From NCBI RefSeq assembly GCF_000271665.2, contig NZ_CP010978.1, positions 2,820,501 through 2,884,500 of the forward strand: a DNA stretch of 64,000 nucleotides, written 5' to 3'. Source of the DNA: Pelosinus fermentans JBW45. GTDB lineage: Bacteria > Bacillota > Negativicutes > DSM-13327. Under the pieces are notes generated by a model. It was not told where the DNA came from. It worked only from the letters and a program-made list of their open reading frames with translations, and made no database searches. Position 1 is the stretch's first letter; the number at the start of each line of letters is the position of its first letter. Positions 54,074-62,891 of the stretch are shown here, in pieces. The position numbers and the translations under genes are program-made.

Positions 54074-55615
54074 TTATTGGTTCACCTGACGTACGACGTC
54101 AATGACACTGCCATCCCGATATTCTACCACTGCGACAATGCGGTCGCTTGTTTTTAGTTTTTGTGGCACTCCAGCGATCTTCTCGGCCATAGCTTTTAAG
54201 TCGTGAATATCTTTTACCGGTAAACCCGCTGCCAATAATTGCTGTAGTAACTCTGGACGCTGTGGATTGACGACCACACCTCGTTCCGTTACTAATACAT
54301 CAATGGTTTCCCCAGGAGTAGTGGCCGTTAGCACCTGCTCCACAATAATAGGCAGGCGACCTCGCAGCAGATTGGCAACGACAATCGTTACCTTGGCTCC
54401 AGCGGCAGCATCAGCATGGCCGCCAGAGCCACCCATGATCACACCATCGGAACCCGTGACCACATTCACATGAAAATCAATATCGATTTCCGTAGCTCCC
54501 AGCACTACCACGTCCAGCTTATTGATAGCGCATCCCGCATTAAAAGGACTGGCATAAAAATTTGCGCTTACTTCCAGATGATTGGGATTCGTTTGGATGG
54601 ATCGGATGGCTTCTAAGTCAAACCCCTGTACGTCAATGAGCTTCTTAAAGAATCCCTTTTCCAGCATTTCCACCATATAACCCGTAATACCACCCAGAGC
54701 AAAACTGCCTACGATGTGCTCTTGTTCCATCCTTTGCCGGACAAAATGAGCAACCGCTAAGGACACACCGCCAGCCCCTGTCTGGAAAGAAAAGCCATTT
54801 TTCAATAATCCCGCAGCCTCAATGACTTTTGCCGCCATAGCAGCAATCTTGAGTCCCACAGGATCCTTAGTGATTTTCGTAGTACCGGAGACAATCCCTT
54901 TGGGATCACCTGCACAATCCACCTTCACCACATAATCTACCCGGCATTGGGGTATGGAGATGGGCGCTAACGGATATTCTACGATATAGTCTGTAACGGC
55001 TACCACATGGTCTGCGTATTCCGCATCGGGAAAAGCATACCCTAAGGAACCGCAAGCAGCAGGTCCCTGCACGCCGTTGAGATTCCCATACTCATCAGCA
55101 GCAGGGGCAGCAATAAACGCCACATCAATCAGCAGCTGACCACATTCGATGGCTCGTGCTCTTCCCCCATGGGTTCTAAGTACAACAGGAATCGCAAGCA
55201 TCCCCTTTGATATCGCCTTGGCTACAGGACCTGACATATAATTGGTATCCAGAGCCGTTACTACACCGCTTTTCATATGAGCAATCAAGGTCTCGTGAAC
55301 GGGAAATACAGAGCTTAATGCCACTTTTAAATTTTTAATCCCTAATGCTGCAGCCGTTGCCAGTACCTGATTCACTACACCATCCCCATTGCGAAAATGA
55401 TGATGAAAAGACAAAGTCATACCATCAGTTATAGGAATTTGCTGAAAGACCGTTTCTAACGTATCAACCAACTTTTGTTTCCTAGGATGAATGGTCTTAA
55501 CCTTAGGAGCCTGTCGCTTCATGGCAGGCTGCGTTTCAAATGCTCCAACGTAAGGAATGGTCTCTCCATACCCTTCGATCACTTCGGGAATATCCCGGCC
55601 AATACTGTTCTTCAT
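54074..55615 (-). CDS. citF: Citrate lyase alpha subunit (citrate CoA-transferase)
   Basis: A 513-residue acetyl-ACP:citrate transferase of the citrate lyase complex. It has SFHHHFRNGDGVVNQVL, the FIAAPAADEYGNLNGV loop, GGITGYMVE and a glycine-rich GGSGGHADAAAGA segment typical of CitF. ATG 55615 overlaps the citE stop (ATGA-type) and is preceded by GGTGGAGG; the 51-codon open extension upstream is the citE coding region in another frame. Last gene of the citS-citDEF run. Confidence 0.95.
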   Translation of the reverse strand: MKNSIGRDIPEVIEGYGETIPYVGAFETQPAMKRQAPKVKTIHPRKQKLVDTLETVFQQIPITDGMTLSFHHHFRNGDGVVNQVLATAAALGIKNLKVALSSVFPVHETLIAHMKSGVVTALDTNYMSGPVAKAISKGMLAIPVVLRTHGGRARAIECGQLLIDVAFIAAPAADEYGNLNGVQGPAACGSLGYAFPDAEYADHVVAVTDYIVEYPLAPISIPQCRVDYVVKVDCAGDPKGIVSGTTKITKDPVGLKIAAMAAKVIEAAGLLKNGFSFQTGAGGVSLAVAHFVRQRMEQEHIVGSFALGGITGYMVEMLEKGFFKKLIDVQGFDLEAIRSIQTNPNHLEVSANFYASPFNAGCAINKLDVVVLGATEIDIDFHVNVVTGSDGVIMGGSGGHADAAAGAKVTIVVANLLRGRLPIIVEQVLTATTPGETIDVLVTERGVVVNPQRPELLQQLLAAGLPVKDIHDLKAMAEKIAGVPQKLKTSDRIVAVVEYRDGSVIDVVRQVNQ

Positions 55616-56481
55616 TGCATAACCTCCACCCCTAGCCTGCGTGCCAGCTTTAATATGTGCTCTGCTCGCGCCACAATGGGCGCATCCACCATTTTCCCAT
55701 GCAAGGAGGCTACACCCGAACCTTCCGATTCTGCTTTGCGGATAGCCTGCACTACCTCTTCTGCCCACTCGATTGTAGCAAGCGTGGGATTAAATACACC
55801 ATGGATCACATCAATCTGACGAGGGTTGATAGCGAGCTTCCCTTTGAAACCCAGTTCTTTACCTGTAAGAGTATCCTGATACAAACCAGCCTCATCGTTG
55901 GCATCGGTAAAGGGAGTATCAAGAGACTGAATTCCCGCAGCAGCGGCTGCATTGATTACCAAGGAACGGGCTGTGAAAATCTCCCTGCCCTCCTTCGTCC
56001 TTGTTGCGCCAAGACCCGCCGTATAATCTTCAGCTCCAAGGGCTAATGCTACTAATCGTCCCTTCGTTTGAGCGATTTGATAAGCCAAAGCAATACCTTG
56101 GGATGTCTCCAGGAGGGCAATTAACTGGACTGGCTGCTGTCCCGCCGTCTCTGCCTGTGCTACCAGATGGGTGACTTTCTCTATATCCTGGACACTTTCT
56201 ACCTTCGGTACGAGAAGAACATCCGGCTGGCAAGGAACAATCATCTGGATATCCTCCGCGCCAAAAGTATCCAGGGGATTGATTCTGACAACTTTCTCGC
56301 TATTACCATAGTCTACGGTTTTCAGCGCCTGCGCCACTAGGAACCTAGCGGCATCTTTCTCCTGAGGAGCAACGGCATCTTCTAAATCTAAAATCACAGA
56401 ATCTGCACCAAACACGCCCCCATTTTGCAGCATTCCCGGATTATTTCCAGGAATAAACAGCATGGTCCTGCGTAAATTCAT
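55612..56481 (-). CDS. citE: Citrate lyase beta subunit (citryl-ACP lyase)
   Basis: A 289-residue HpcH/HpaI-aldolase-family enzyme cleaving citryl-ACP to oxaloacetate and acetyl-ACP. N-terminus RRTMLFIPGNNPGML and VILDLEDAV, KVVRINPLDT, LLVPKVESV, ALLETSQGIALAY and GAEDYTAGLG are the family's substrate and Mg2+ motifs. It abuts citD (one base between stop and start region) and overlaps citF by four bases. Confidence 0.95.
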   Translation of the reverse strand: MNLRRTMLFIPGNNPGMLQNGGVFGADSVILDLEDAVAPQEKDAARFLVAQALKTVDYGNSEKVVRINPLDTFGAEDIQMIVPCQPDVLLVPKVESVQDIEKVTHLVAQAETAGQQPVQLIALLETSQGIALAYQIAQTKGRLVALALGAEDYTAGLGATRTKEGREIFTARSLVINAAAAAGIQSLDTPFTDANDEAGLYQDTLTGKELGFKGKLAINPRQIDVIHGVFNPTLATIEWAEEVVQAIRKAESEGSGVASLHGKMVDAPIVARAEHILKLARRLGVEVMQ

Positions 56482-56802
56482 TTATACCACCCCTTTCTTT
56501 CCTACAGCCCCTGCACGGGTTAAAGCTGTTAGTAAGCGAGCCCGAATGGTACAATCCAGTGCTCCTCTGTCAGCAACGGTAATATAGATATCACGGCTCC
56601 CCTGCTCCGCTACCACATCTAGTAAGGTTCGGCGAATGGCATCCCCATATTGATCTTTCACAATACTAGTAAGATCAATGAAGACACCACTGCCTGCTTC
56701 CCCTGGCGCTACCGTAATCATCACATCATTGGATTCTAAGGTACCGGCTTGCCCGACTTTACGTACTTCCTCTTCATTATCGGCTGCAACCATCATCATC
56801 AC
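56482..56802 (-). CDS. citD: Citrate lyase acyl carrier protein (gamma subunit)
   Basis: A 106-residue acyl carrier protein that holds the phosphoribosyl-dephospho-CoA prosthetic group. The attachment serine is Ser24 in AGTLESNDVMI. AGGGAG lies just upstream of a run of ATG codons (four Met in a row), so the precise start is uncertain by up to three residues. Order D-E-F as in Klebsiella. The genes for ligase (citC) and prosthetic group synthesis (citX, citG) are not in the window. Confidence 0.93.
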   Translation of the reverse strand: MMMMVAADNEEEVRKVGQAGTLESNDVMITVAPGEAGSGVFIDLTSIVKDQYGDAIRRTLLDVVAEQGSRDIYITVADRGALDCTIRARLLTALTRAGAVGKKGVV

Positions 56803-56819
56803 TCTCCCTATTCTCTAGA

Positions 56820-58145
56820 TTACAAAGTCAAACGCATTAAAATAGCTGCCATCACAACCATGCAAGCTCCGCCTAATCGTGTGGAAATTTGGGCAAAAGG
56901 CATGAGTTCAATTCGCCCCGCCGCTGACAGAATCGCTACATCACCCGTACCGCCTAATCCACTATGGCAAGCCGTTACCAGTGCCGCCTCCACAGGATAC
57001 ATATTCATCACCTTTCCCACATAAAAACCGGATGCAACCATGGCAACCACAGAAGCGGCGACTGTCGCAATATAGGCAGGACTAATGGCGGCAACAACAT
57101 CCTTCCAAGGAGTATACAAGGCTCCCACGCCAATGAGCAGCGCCCAAGTCAAATTCGCAGACACAAATTTATACATATGATACGCCCCTTGTTCCATTTT
57201 CTCGGGCATAATGCCTAGTGCCTTCACCAGAGCGGCCGAAAAGATCATAATGATCGCTGCGGGAATAGGGATAAACTTACTGGCTAACTGCCCCCAGATA
57301 TAAAAACAGCATGCAAGTAACAATCCGGCACCCATGAGAGAAAAGTTCACAGGTTTGTCAATATTCTGAGCAGCATGCATTCTCTCGTCATCCCCGGTTT
57401 TGACTAATACTCCGTTACCTGTTAGATGGGGTTTTTTAGCTCCCAAGGTCCGAAGGCCACCAGCCATCATAATGGCGATGACATTGCCCAGCATAGCCGC
57501 TGGCACCAAGTGAGGGATAAAACTCTCATAAGGCTGATTCAAGATTTCCGAATAGGCCATAGACAAAGGCAGAATTCCTTCCCCTAAGCCACCGGAAATA
57601 ATGGGGATCACAACATAGAAGAAGGAATGATGCGCCCCGAGTCCAGTCAGCATCCCTACGCCTACCCCTGCTACAATACTGCCGATAGAGCCAACCACAA
57701 TTGGAATAAACATCCGAATAAAACCTTGAATTAATACCACTCGCAGCATCCCTAAGATGCTTCCCGTGATTAGACATGCAATATAGAAATACAAGAAATT
57801 TGAGCCCTTCATAAAAGCGGTAATGGCTTTCATGGAGTCCACATTCAGTAACTGATAAAAAACCAGAATTGACGGTACAAAAATAGATAAAATAGCAGGT
57901 CCACCAATGTCTTTCAAAATCGGCACTTTGAGGCCAATATCCCCTAGTAACATTCCCATAATCATCATAATGGCGATGCCGCCAATCATATCCGCTGGTA
58001 GTTTCCCATTCAAGGATGCAATGTAGATCAGTGCAGCCAGAATCAAATATAAGGGAAGGGGCACGGAACCAATAGTAAAGGATTGTAAATAGGCCAAACT
58101 TTTTTGCAGCAGATTTTGAGATGAGGTTGTCGCTTCCATATTCAT
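56820..58145 (-). CDS. 2-hydroxycarboxylate (citrate) transporter
   Basis: A 441-residue transporter of the 2HCT family (CitS/CitP/MaeN). About 11 hydrophobic segments. The two re-entrant loop signatures GGLGEG (SGGLGEGILPLSMAY, residues ~190) and HSGLGGTGDVAIL (~395) mark the family. AAAGGAGG precedes ATG 58145. Genes for citrate lyase directly follow, so it likely takes up citrate with Na+ or exchanges citrate for acetate/lactate. Expected to be induced by the CitAB-type pair upstream. Confidence 0.92.
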   Translation of the reverse strand: MNMEATTSSQNLLQKSLAYLQSFTIGSVPLPLYLILAALIYIASLNGKLPADMIGGIAIMMIMGMLLGDIGLKVPILKDIGGPAILSIFVPSILVFYQLLNVDSMKAITAFMKGSNFLYFYIACLITGSILGMLRVVLIQGFIRMFIPIVVGSIGSIVAGVGVGMLTGLGAHHSFFYVVIPIISGGLGEGILPLSMAYSEILNQPYESFIPHLVPAAMLGNVIAIMMAGGLRTLGAKKPHLTGNGVLVKTGDDERMHAAQNIDKPVNFSLMGAGLLLACCFYIWGQLASKFIPIPAAIIMIFSAALVKALGIMPEKMEQGAYHMYKFVSANLTWALLIGVGALYTPWKDVVAAISPAYIATVAASVVAMVASGFYVGKVMNMYPVEAALVTACHSGLGGTGDVAILSAAGRIELMPFAQISTRLGGACMVVMAAILMRLTL

Positions 58146-58245
58146 AATATATTCCTCCTTTTCGATTTGCCTTGAGTATAGCATCTTACCGCTCTAACGC
58201 TAACACTATTGAAAGATATGGAACCATTATGTAAGTAATGTAAAG

Positions 58246-58280
58246 CAAAAAAAAATCCAGGAACGGCCATAGCCGAACCC
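58246..58280 (-). terminator. Terminator after the citrate response regulator
   Basis: GGTTCGGC-TAT-GGCCGTTCC type stem (58260-58279) followed on the minus strand by TGGATTTTTTTTTG. It separates the two-component genes from the citrate transport operon. Confidence 0.8.
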
Positions 58281-58298
58281 GAAATAAGATTGGGGAAT

Positions 58299-58973
58299 CT
58301 ATTGTTTTATATAACAAAACATTGTAACAGGACGTCCAACGGCACGATAAATCAGTCTCGCCTGCAGGGTACCTGTCTCCTTAAGAAAAGTAAGATATTT
58401 ACGTACAGACACCCGTGATACACCTACACATTTTGCCAACTCTTCTGTTGTAAAAGGTTTGGAATACTGTTTAGCCTGCTCAAGTATAGCGTTTAACGTT
58501 TCCCGCTCTATCCCTTTCGGCAGGTCACCCACTGGCAAATCACCTTTCGACAGAATCCGGCGATCAATTTCATTTTGATTTAAGACAGTACTGTCCTGAA
58601 TGAGCTGAATACGATCCCGATAAGCAATTAGTGCTGCATACAAACGCTCAAATTGAAAAGGTTTAATCAGATAGTCCACCACACCTTGCCTAAGTGAGTT
58701 CTGTATACTGGCACTATTACGTGCTGCCGTTATCATGATAATATCAATATTATGGCCTAAAGAACGAATACTTTGTAATAATTCCATACCATCAACAATG
58801 GGCATAAAAATATCAAGTAGAATCAGCGTGACTTCATTTAATTTTAAAAATTCAAGTGCCTCTGCACCATTGGACACCATTCCCACCAAAACAAAACCTT
58901 CTACTTGGTCTAGATAATGCTTATTCAACTCGGCAACCATAGGATCATCTTCCACAATCAAAACCTTGATCAA
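58299..58973 (-). CDS. CitB/DcuR-type response regulator
   Basis: A 224-residue regulator. Receiver domain with acidic pocket EDD (8-10), phosphorylation site Asp54 in LLDIFMP, Lys in DYLIKPFQ near 104, then a helix-turn-helix output (FTTEELAKCVGVSRVSVRKYLTFLKETG) of the CitB/DcuR/DpiA kind. It starts inside the kinase gene's end, overlapping by four bases. Probable regulator of the citrate transporter/lyase operon, whose promoter has a weak -35 (TTAGCG) and a good TATACT, as activated promoters do. Confidence 0.93.
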   Translation of the reverse strand: MIKVLIVEDDPMVAELNKHYLDQVEGFVLVGMVSNGAEALEFLKLNEVTLILLDIFMPIVDGMELLQSIRSLGHNIDIIMITAARNSASIQNSLRQGVVDYLIKPFQFERLYAALIAYRDRIQLIQDSTVLNQNEIDRRILSKGDLPVGDLPKGIERETLNAILEQAKQYSKPFTTEELAKCVGVSRVSVRKYLTFLKETGTLQARLIYRAVGRPVTMFCYIKQ

Positions 58974-60574
58974 GTCCCCACCCCCTCTTTACTTTGATAT
59001 ACAATGGTAACTTTAAATGATGCACCACTTCCCGGGGTAGTTACAACCTGAATGGTGCCGTTTAATCGTTCTACGGCCCTTGCAACAAGAAACAGACCAA
59101 ACCCACGACCTGAGGATTTTGTTGAGTATCCCTTAACAAAAATCTGTTCCACCAATGCCTGCTCTATGCCAGGACCACAATCCATCACTTCAATCGTCAA
59201 GGCACGATCCGTATATATCATTGATACAGCAACCTGACGTTTCGGCGAGTCTTTCACCGCATCAAGGGCATTATCAATCAAATTTCCTATGATCGTAACC
59301 AATTCATTCGTAACTTGAGCATCCTCTGGCTCTGGAAGAAAACTTTCCTCGGCTAATACCATATCAATTGCCATTTCTCTGGCCTTGCTGAACTTACTTA
59401 AGAACAAACCGCCAAGCACAGGATCATGAATACATTGACTCACAAATTCTGCCTCGGCAATATCCTGATTTGCAATTCGCGTGAGATATAGTTCGAGTTT
59501 GTCATAAAACTTCAAACGAACCAACCCCAACATCACATGTATCTTATTCATAAATTCATGGGCTTGGGATCGCAGTGCCTCGACATAACTATTGACATCA
59601 GTAAGTTCTTCTGCTAATTCGCGCATATCTGTCATATCGCGAAAGGAAGCGATAGCCCCAACAATTTCACCATTTACCACAACTGGAACTCGATTGGTCA
59701 AAATCGTAATCCCGTTAATCTTTTGTTCCTGATCCAACTCAGCCTGCCCCGTATTCATGATATCTTGCAAGCGGGTATGAGGAACATATTCACCGACTTG
59801 GCGTCCAATGGGATTACCCGGTATCCCAGCCAGCTTTAAGACCCGTATCGCTTCATCGTTCGCTATTGTTATCATACTATTTTTATCAACTGCCAAAATT
59901 CCTTCCCGCACGCACTGCAGCATAGCACTGCGCTCTTCAACCAATTGGGCAATAGCAACGGGCTCTAGACCAAATAAGGTTTTCTTAATATTGCGCGCTA
60001 ATAAAACAGCAGAACCGATACCAATGAGTAATCCTAAAAGAGTTGCAATATATATAATTTCATGACTCTCGGTCAACGCTTTCTCCACATCACCAAGTAA
60101 GATTCCCACAACCACTGCCCCTACTTGCCTCCCATCCTGGGCAAACACAGGAGAAAATGCGCGCAAAGACGGTCCATAGGTGCCTTCAGCGTATGAAATA
60201 TACTCATGGCCCTGCAACGCTGACGCTTCATCACCGCCCTTGATATGTTGCCCTACAAGGGCCGCATCTGGATGGGATTTCCTGATTCCTTGCATATCGA
60301 AGACCACAACGAACTCCACGTTAACAGCATTGCGAATCGTGTTAGCATATTCCTGAATGGCTGCTGTATCATTCGCTTCTAATCCTGAAATGACAGTAGG
60401 AGAATGAGTCATCGTCCTACAGATATCCAAGGCTTTCTGCCCGAGTGTAGCCCGTACATCTGACTCAACACGATTCGTAATCAGCGCATTCGCCGCCAAT
60501 AAAGATAATGCCACCACGCCGCAAACTAAAAGAATAATTTTGGTCTGCAAATTAAATATCGGCTTTGCTTTCAT
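58970..60574 (-). CDS. CitA/DcuS-type sensor histidine kinase
   Basis: A 534-residue membrane kinase. One membrane segment (~12-32), a periplasmic PAS/Cache-like sensor (~35-170, VVVFDMQGIRKSHPD and a glycine-rich ligand loop), a second membrane segment (~173-193), a cytoplasmic PAS (~210-315), and the SpoOB-type histidine box AHEFMNKIH (His339), then ATPase motifs (GNLIDNALDAV, MDCGPGIE, GRGFGLFLV). ATG 60574 follows GCGGAG at eight bases. Family members bind citrate or C4-dicarboxylates. Confidence 0.93.
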   Translation of the reverse strand: MKAKPIFNLQTKIILLVCGVVALSLLAANALITNRVESDVRATLGQKALDICRTMTHSPTVISGLEANDTAAIQEYANTIRNAVNVEFVVVFDMQGIRKSHPDAALVGQHIKGGDEASALQGHEYISYAEGTYGPSLRAFSPVFAQDGRQVGAVVVGILLGDVEKALTESHEIIYIATLLGLLIGIGSAVLLARNIKKTLFGLEPVAIAQLVEERSAMLQCVREGILAVDKNSMITIANDEAIRVLKLAGIPGNPIGRQVGEYVPHTRLQDIMNTGQAELDQEQKINGITILTNRVPVVVNGEIVGAIASFRDMTDMRELAEELTDVNSYVEALRSQAHEFMNKIHVMLGLVRLKFYDKLELYLTRIANQDIAEAEFVSQCIHDPVLGGLFLSKFSKAREMAIDMVLAEESFLPEPEDAQVTNELVTIIGNLIDNALDAVKDSPKRQVAVSMIYTDRALTIEVMDCGPGIEQALVEQIFVKGYSTKSSGRGFGLFLVARAVERLNGTIQVVTTPGSGASFKVTIVYQSKEGVGT

Positions 60575-60583
60575 TCGCATCAC

Positions 60584-60933
60584 TCCGCAATTAACAATTA
60601 TCGTTACGCTCCTACATTACTTACGCAATCTCATAGGAGCGAATACCACCATACTCTATTTCTCATAAAATGCGAAAATCCTTCAAATTCTTACAAATTT
60701 AAAAATTGTGAATTTTTCTATCAAAGAAGCCACGATGAGTTTCGTTATTTCCAGCCTAATGTAGCAATCCCTTACTAAGACTACTACCTCCTAAGAGGAT
60801 TAGTGGCAGAATTAGCGACTCCTCAGTTGTAAAAACAAAAAAGGGATTTTTGATGCCAGCCGGCTCGAAAATCCCTTTTCTGCATGTCTCCTTTTTGCGG
60901 GACAATGTTCCTGCCCCCAATCACTTCTTACAC
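60584..60933. other. 350-bp intergenic region with dyad and terminator
   Basis: Holds the dyad CGCTCCTA-N19-TAGGAGCG (60607-60641) in the leader of the sensor kinase gene, and the terminator (60839-60879) of the gmhB transcript. No gene seen. The dyad could be a CitB-like operator or attenuator. Confidence 0.55.
60839..60879 (-). terminator. Terminator after gmhB
   Basis: AAGGGATTTT and AAAATCCCTT arms with inner GCC/GGC pairing; on the minus strand followed by TTTTTTGTTTTT. Ends the PTS-gatZ-gmhB transcript. Confidence 0.85.
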
Positions 60934-61443
60934 CTATTTATCTCTCAAAATCTCCTGAACAAAATCATATAAGTTTCCTTCTACAAACAGATATCCGGGT
61001 ATTCCGGCTCCCTTTGCTGCATCAATATCTCGCTGCATGTCGCCAACCAAGAACGATCCATTAAGATCAACCGGCCATTCCAGACATGCTTGCTCAATGA
61101 GCCCTGGTAAAGGCTTACGGCAATTGCAAATGGAAGAGTACTTCTCCATCGTCCCTTCTGGATGATGGGGGCAGACATAAAAAGAATGAATGATCGCTCC
61201 CTGCCTTTCTACCTCTTGTGCCATAAACTCATGAAAATCATATACTGCTTCTTCCGTAAAAAAACCTCGGGCAATACCGCTTTGGTTCGTAACCACAAAT
61301 ACCCAATACCCCGCTTGGTTCAGCATCCGAATTGCCTCAATCGCCCCGGGCATCCAGGTCATTTCTCTTGGTTTACAAATATATCCTCGATCCACATTTA
61401 ATACACCATCGCGATCAAAAAATACCGCTGGTTTTTTATTCAC
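60934..61443 (-). CDS. gmhB: D-glycero-D-manno-heptose 1,7-bisphosphate 7-phosphatase-like HAD
   Basis: A 169-residue HAD-IIIA phosphatase of the GmhB/HisB-N type. Motif I FFDRDGVLNVD, motif II VTNQSGIARG, the zinc-binding CPHHPEG ... CNCRKP loop, and DMQRDIDAAKGAG are present. It normally dephosphorylates heptose bisphosphate for LPS core, consistent with a diderm host. Here it follows a sugar PTS and GatZ, so a sugar bisphosphate may be its substrate. GTG 61443 preceded by GGGAGAG is the best start; a TTG ten codons earlier has none. Confidence 0.88.
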   Translation of the reverse strand: MNKKPAVFFDRDGVLNVDRGYICKPREMTWMPGAIEAIRMLNQAGYWVFVVTNQSGIARGFFTEEAVYDFHEFMAQEVERQGAIIHSFYVCPHHPEGTMEKYSSICNCRKPLPGLIEQACLEWPVDLNGSFLVGDMQRDIDAAKGAGIPGYLFVEGNLYDFVQEILRDK

Positions 61444-61510
61444 GCCTTCACTCTCCCATCTAAAAAATCCCAACTACTACTGACTAGCATCTAAGAAAAC
61501 TCCCTCCCAT

Positions 61511-61558
61511 CATCAATTCCCCTCTTGAGAGGGGTGCCCAAAGGGCGGGGTGTGTTAG
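61511..61558. repeat. GC-rich double palindrome between gatZ and gmhB
   Basis: CCCCTCTTGAGAGGGG followed by GCCCAAAGGGC form two adjacent perfect hairpins, then GGGGTGTGTTAG. The pattern resembles REP-like intergenic repeats seen in Firmicute genomes. Only one copy is in this window, so the repeat call needs a whole-genome search. Confidence 0.6.
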
Positions 61559-61560
61559 AT

Positions 61561-62823
61561 TTAGTTGAGCAGCTTACTAGTTAACCCTTGCAAATTAAAA
61601 CATTGCACATATCGATCAATGGAATTTTTGATCTTATCCAGTATATAACGATTCCCATCGATTCCTAATGTCTTCATGTTTGCAAACAGTGTTGTGATTT
61701 CTCTCTTCACCTCTTCATTCTCATAGGTATAATGACCGCAGATTTCACATATGGTTGCGGTCAATTCTTCTTCTGCTAAAATTTCTTCCACAGACAAATG
61801 TACGTCATCACCAATCACCCATTTCTTCCATCGACCGCTGTTCACAGCTTCTTCCGACATCACCCGCTTTAAATTTGACGGATTCTCCAATCTGCCATTT
61901 TCAACTTCCTTCTCTTCTAAACGAAGGAGTTCCAAGTACGCTTTGGTTTCGATATAACCAAACTCCGGAGCTACATTCATAGCGGTTATATGCAAAGAAG
62001 GATGGTCAAGGATAATATAGTCCTCCAGATAGTCTCCGTTATGCTCTTTCAAACCGACTCCATATTTTTTAGCAGTATCCGCCAACAGCTTTGAGCTCTG
62101 ATAGCTAAACTCTCCCACATTTTTCGTCAATCGGGTCAACGTACCTGTCTGTCCCACGATAAATACGGGGATGGGAAGTCCTCTCTTAGACAGCTCGCCA
62201 GTCAGTTGTCGGATGAATAACTCATAATTTCCCTGACTCGTCAGCCCTCCATTCGTCTCCTCGGTACCCACTTCATAACCGATTTCCGGCAACTGCCGAA
62301 GCCTTCTTTCATTCTCCACATATGCAATGAGTTCTATCGTTCTGTTGATTACAACATCCATCGCGATGGATTTGCCCATCACATAAGGATCTTTGGTAGG
62401 ATCAATATGCAGCAGATCAAAATTGTGAATTAAATCTTCTACATAAGACTTTTTTGCCAATTCCATAGCAGTGGCTTCGGACAAATGACTGTTGCGTTCA
62501 TTATCCCGCTGCCAAGGTCCACCATGGTCCCGGCACAAATAGTAGAGACCTGTAAAATCTACCTCTTTAGCAATCTCTTCAATAGCCTCTTTAAACCCTT
62601 GCTGATCCCAATTGCAGACATAACCTCCCCCCAATTCTTTGGCATCGACTTGGTTGCGACTGGCGATAAACAGGATGGGAAAATCTTTTTCCTTTGCTAA
62701 TTCCAGGGATGCGACTATCAAATTTCTGGACATAGGCCCGATGCCTAACAAGGTAGTCCGAAAGCCTGTCTCTTCCAAGGTAAAAATCTTATCAATCACT
62801 TCTCGTATATTCATTTTATTCAT
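61561..62823 (-). CDS. gatZ: GatZ/KbaZ-like class II aldolase non-catalytic subunit
   Basis: A 420-residue member of the tagatose-1,6-bisphosphate aldolase accessory family (GatZ/KbaZ): LLGIGPMSRNLIVASLELA, LFIASRNQVDAKELGGGYVCNWD, YLCRDHGGPWQRDNER, and LLHIDPTKDP are recognisable. GatZ stabilises the catalytic GatY or may act on its own substrate. No GatY is in the window. ATG 62823 is nine bases after GGAGGAG. It follows the PTS IIC gene, whose stop lies 70 bases upstream. Confidence 0.85.
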   Translation of the reverse strand: MNKMNIREVIDKIFTLEETGFRTTLLGIGPMSRNLIVASLELAKEKDFPILFIASRNQVDAKELGGGYVCNWDQQGFKEAIEEIAKEVDFTGLYYLCRDHGGPWQRDNERNSHLSEATAMELAKKSYVEDLIHNFDLLHIDPTKDPYVMGKSIAMDVVINRTIELIAYVENERRLRQLPEIGYEVGTEETNGGLTSQGNYELFIRQLTGELSKRGLPIPVFIVGQTGTLTRLTKNVGEFSYQSSKLLADTAKKYGVGLKEHNGDYLEDYIILDHPSLHITAMNVAPEFGYIETKAYLELLRLEEKEVENGRLENPSNLKRVMSEEAVNSGRWKKWVIGDDVHLSVEEILAEEELTATICEICGHYTYENEEVKREITTLFANMKTLGIDGNRYILDKIKNSIDRYVQCFNLQGLTSKLLN

Positions 62824-62891
62824 TGTAATAATCTCCTCCATTACACCATTTATAACGCACTCGTAGTCATTGCGAGTACGAAGCAATCCCC

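Noticed and set aside
55616-55768. 51-residue N-terminal extension of CitF
   Set aside because: It lies inside citE in another frame; ATG 55615 with GGTGGAGG and an ATGA overlap is the real start.
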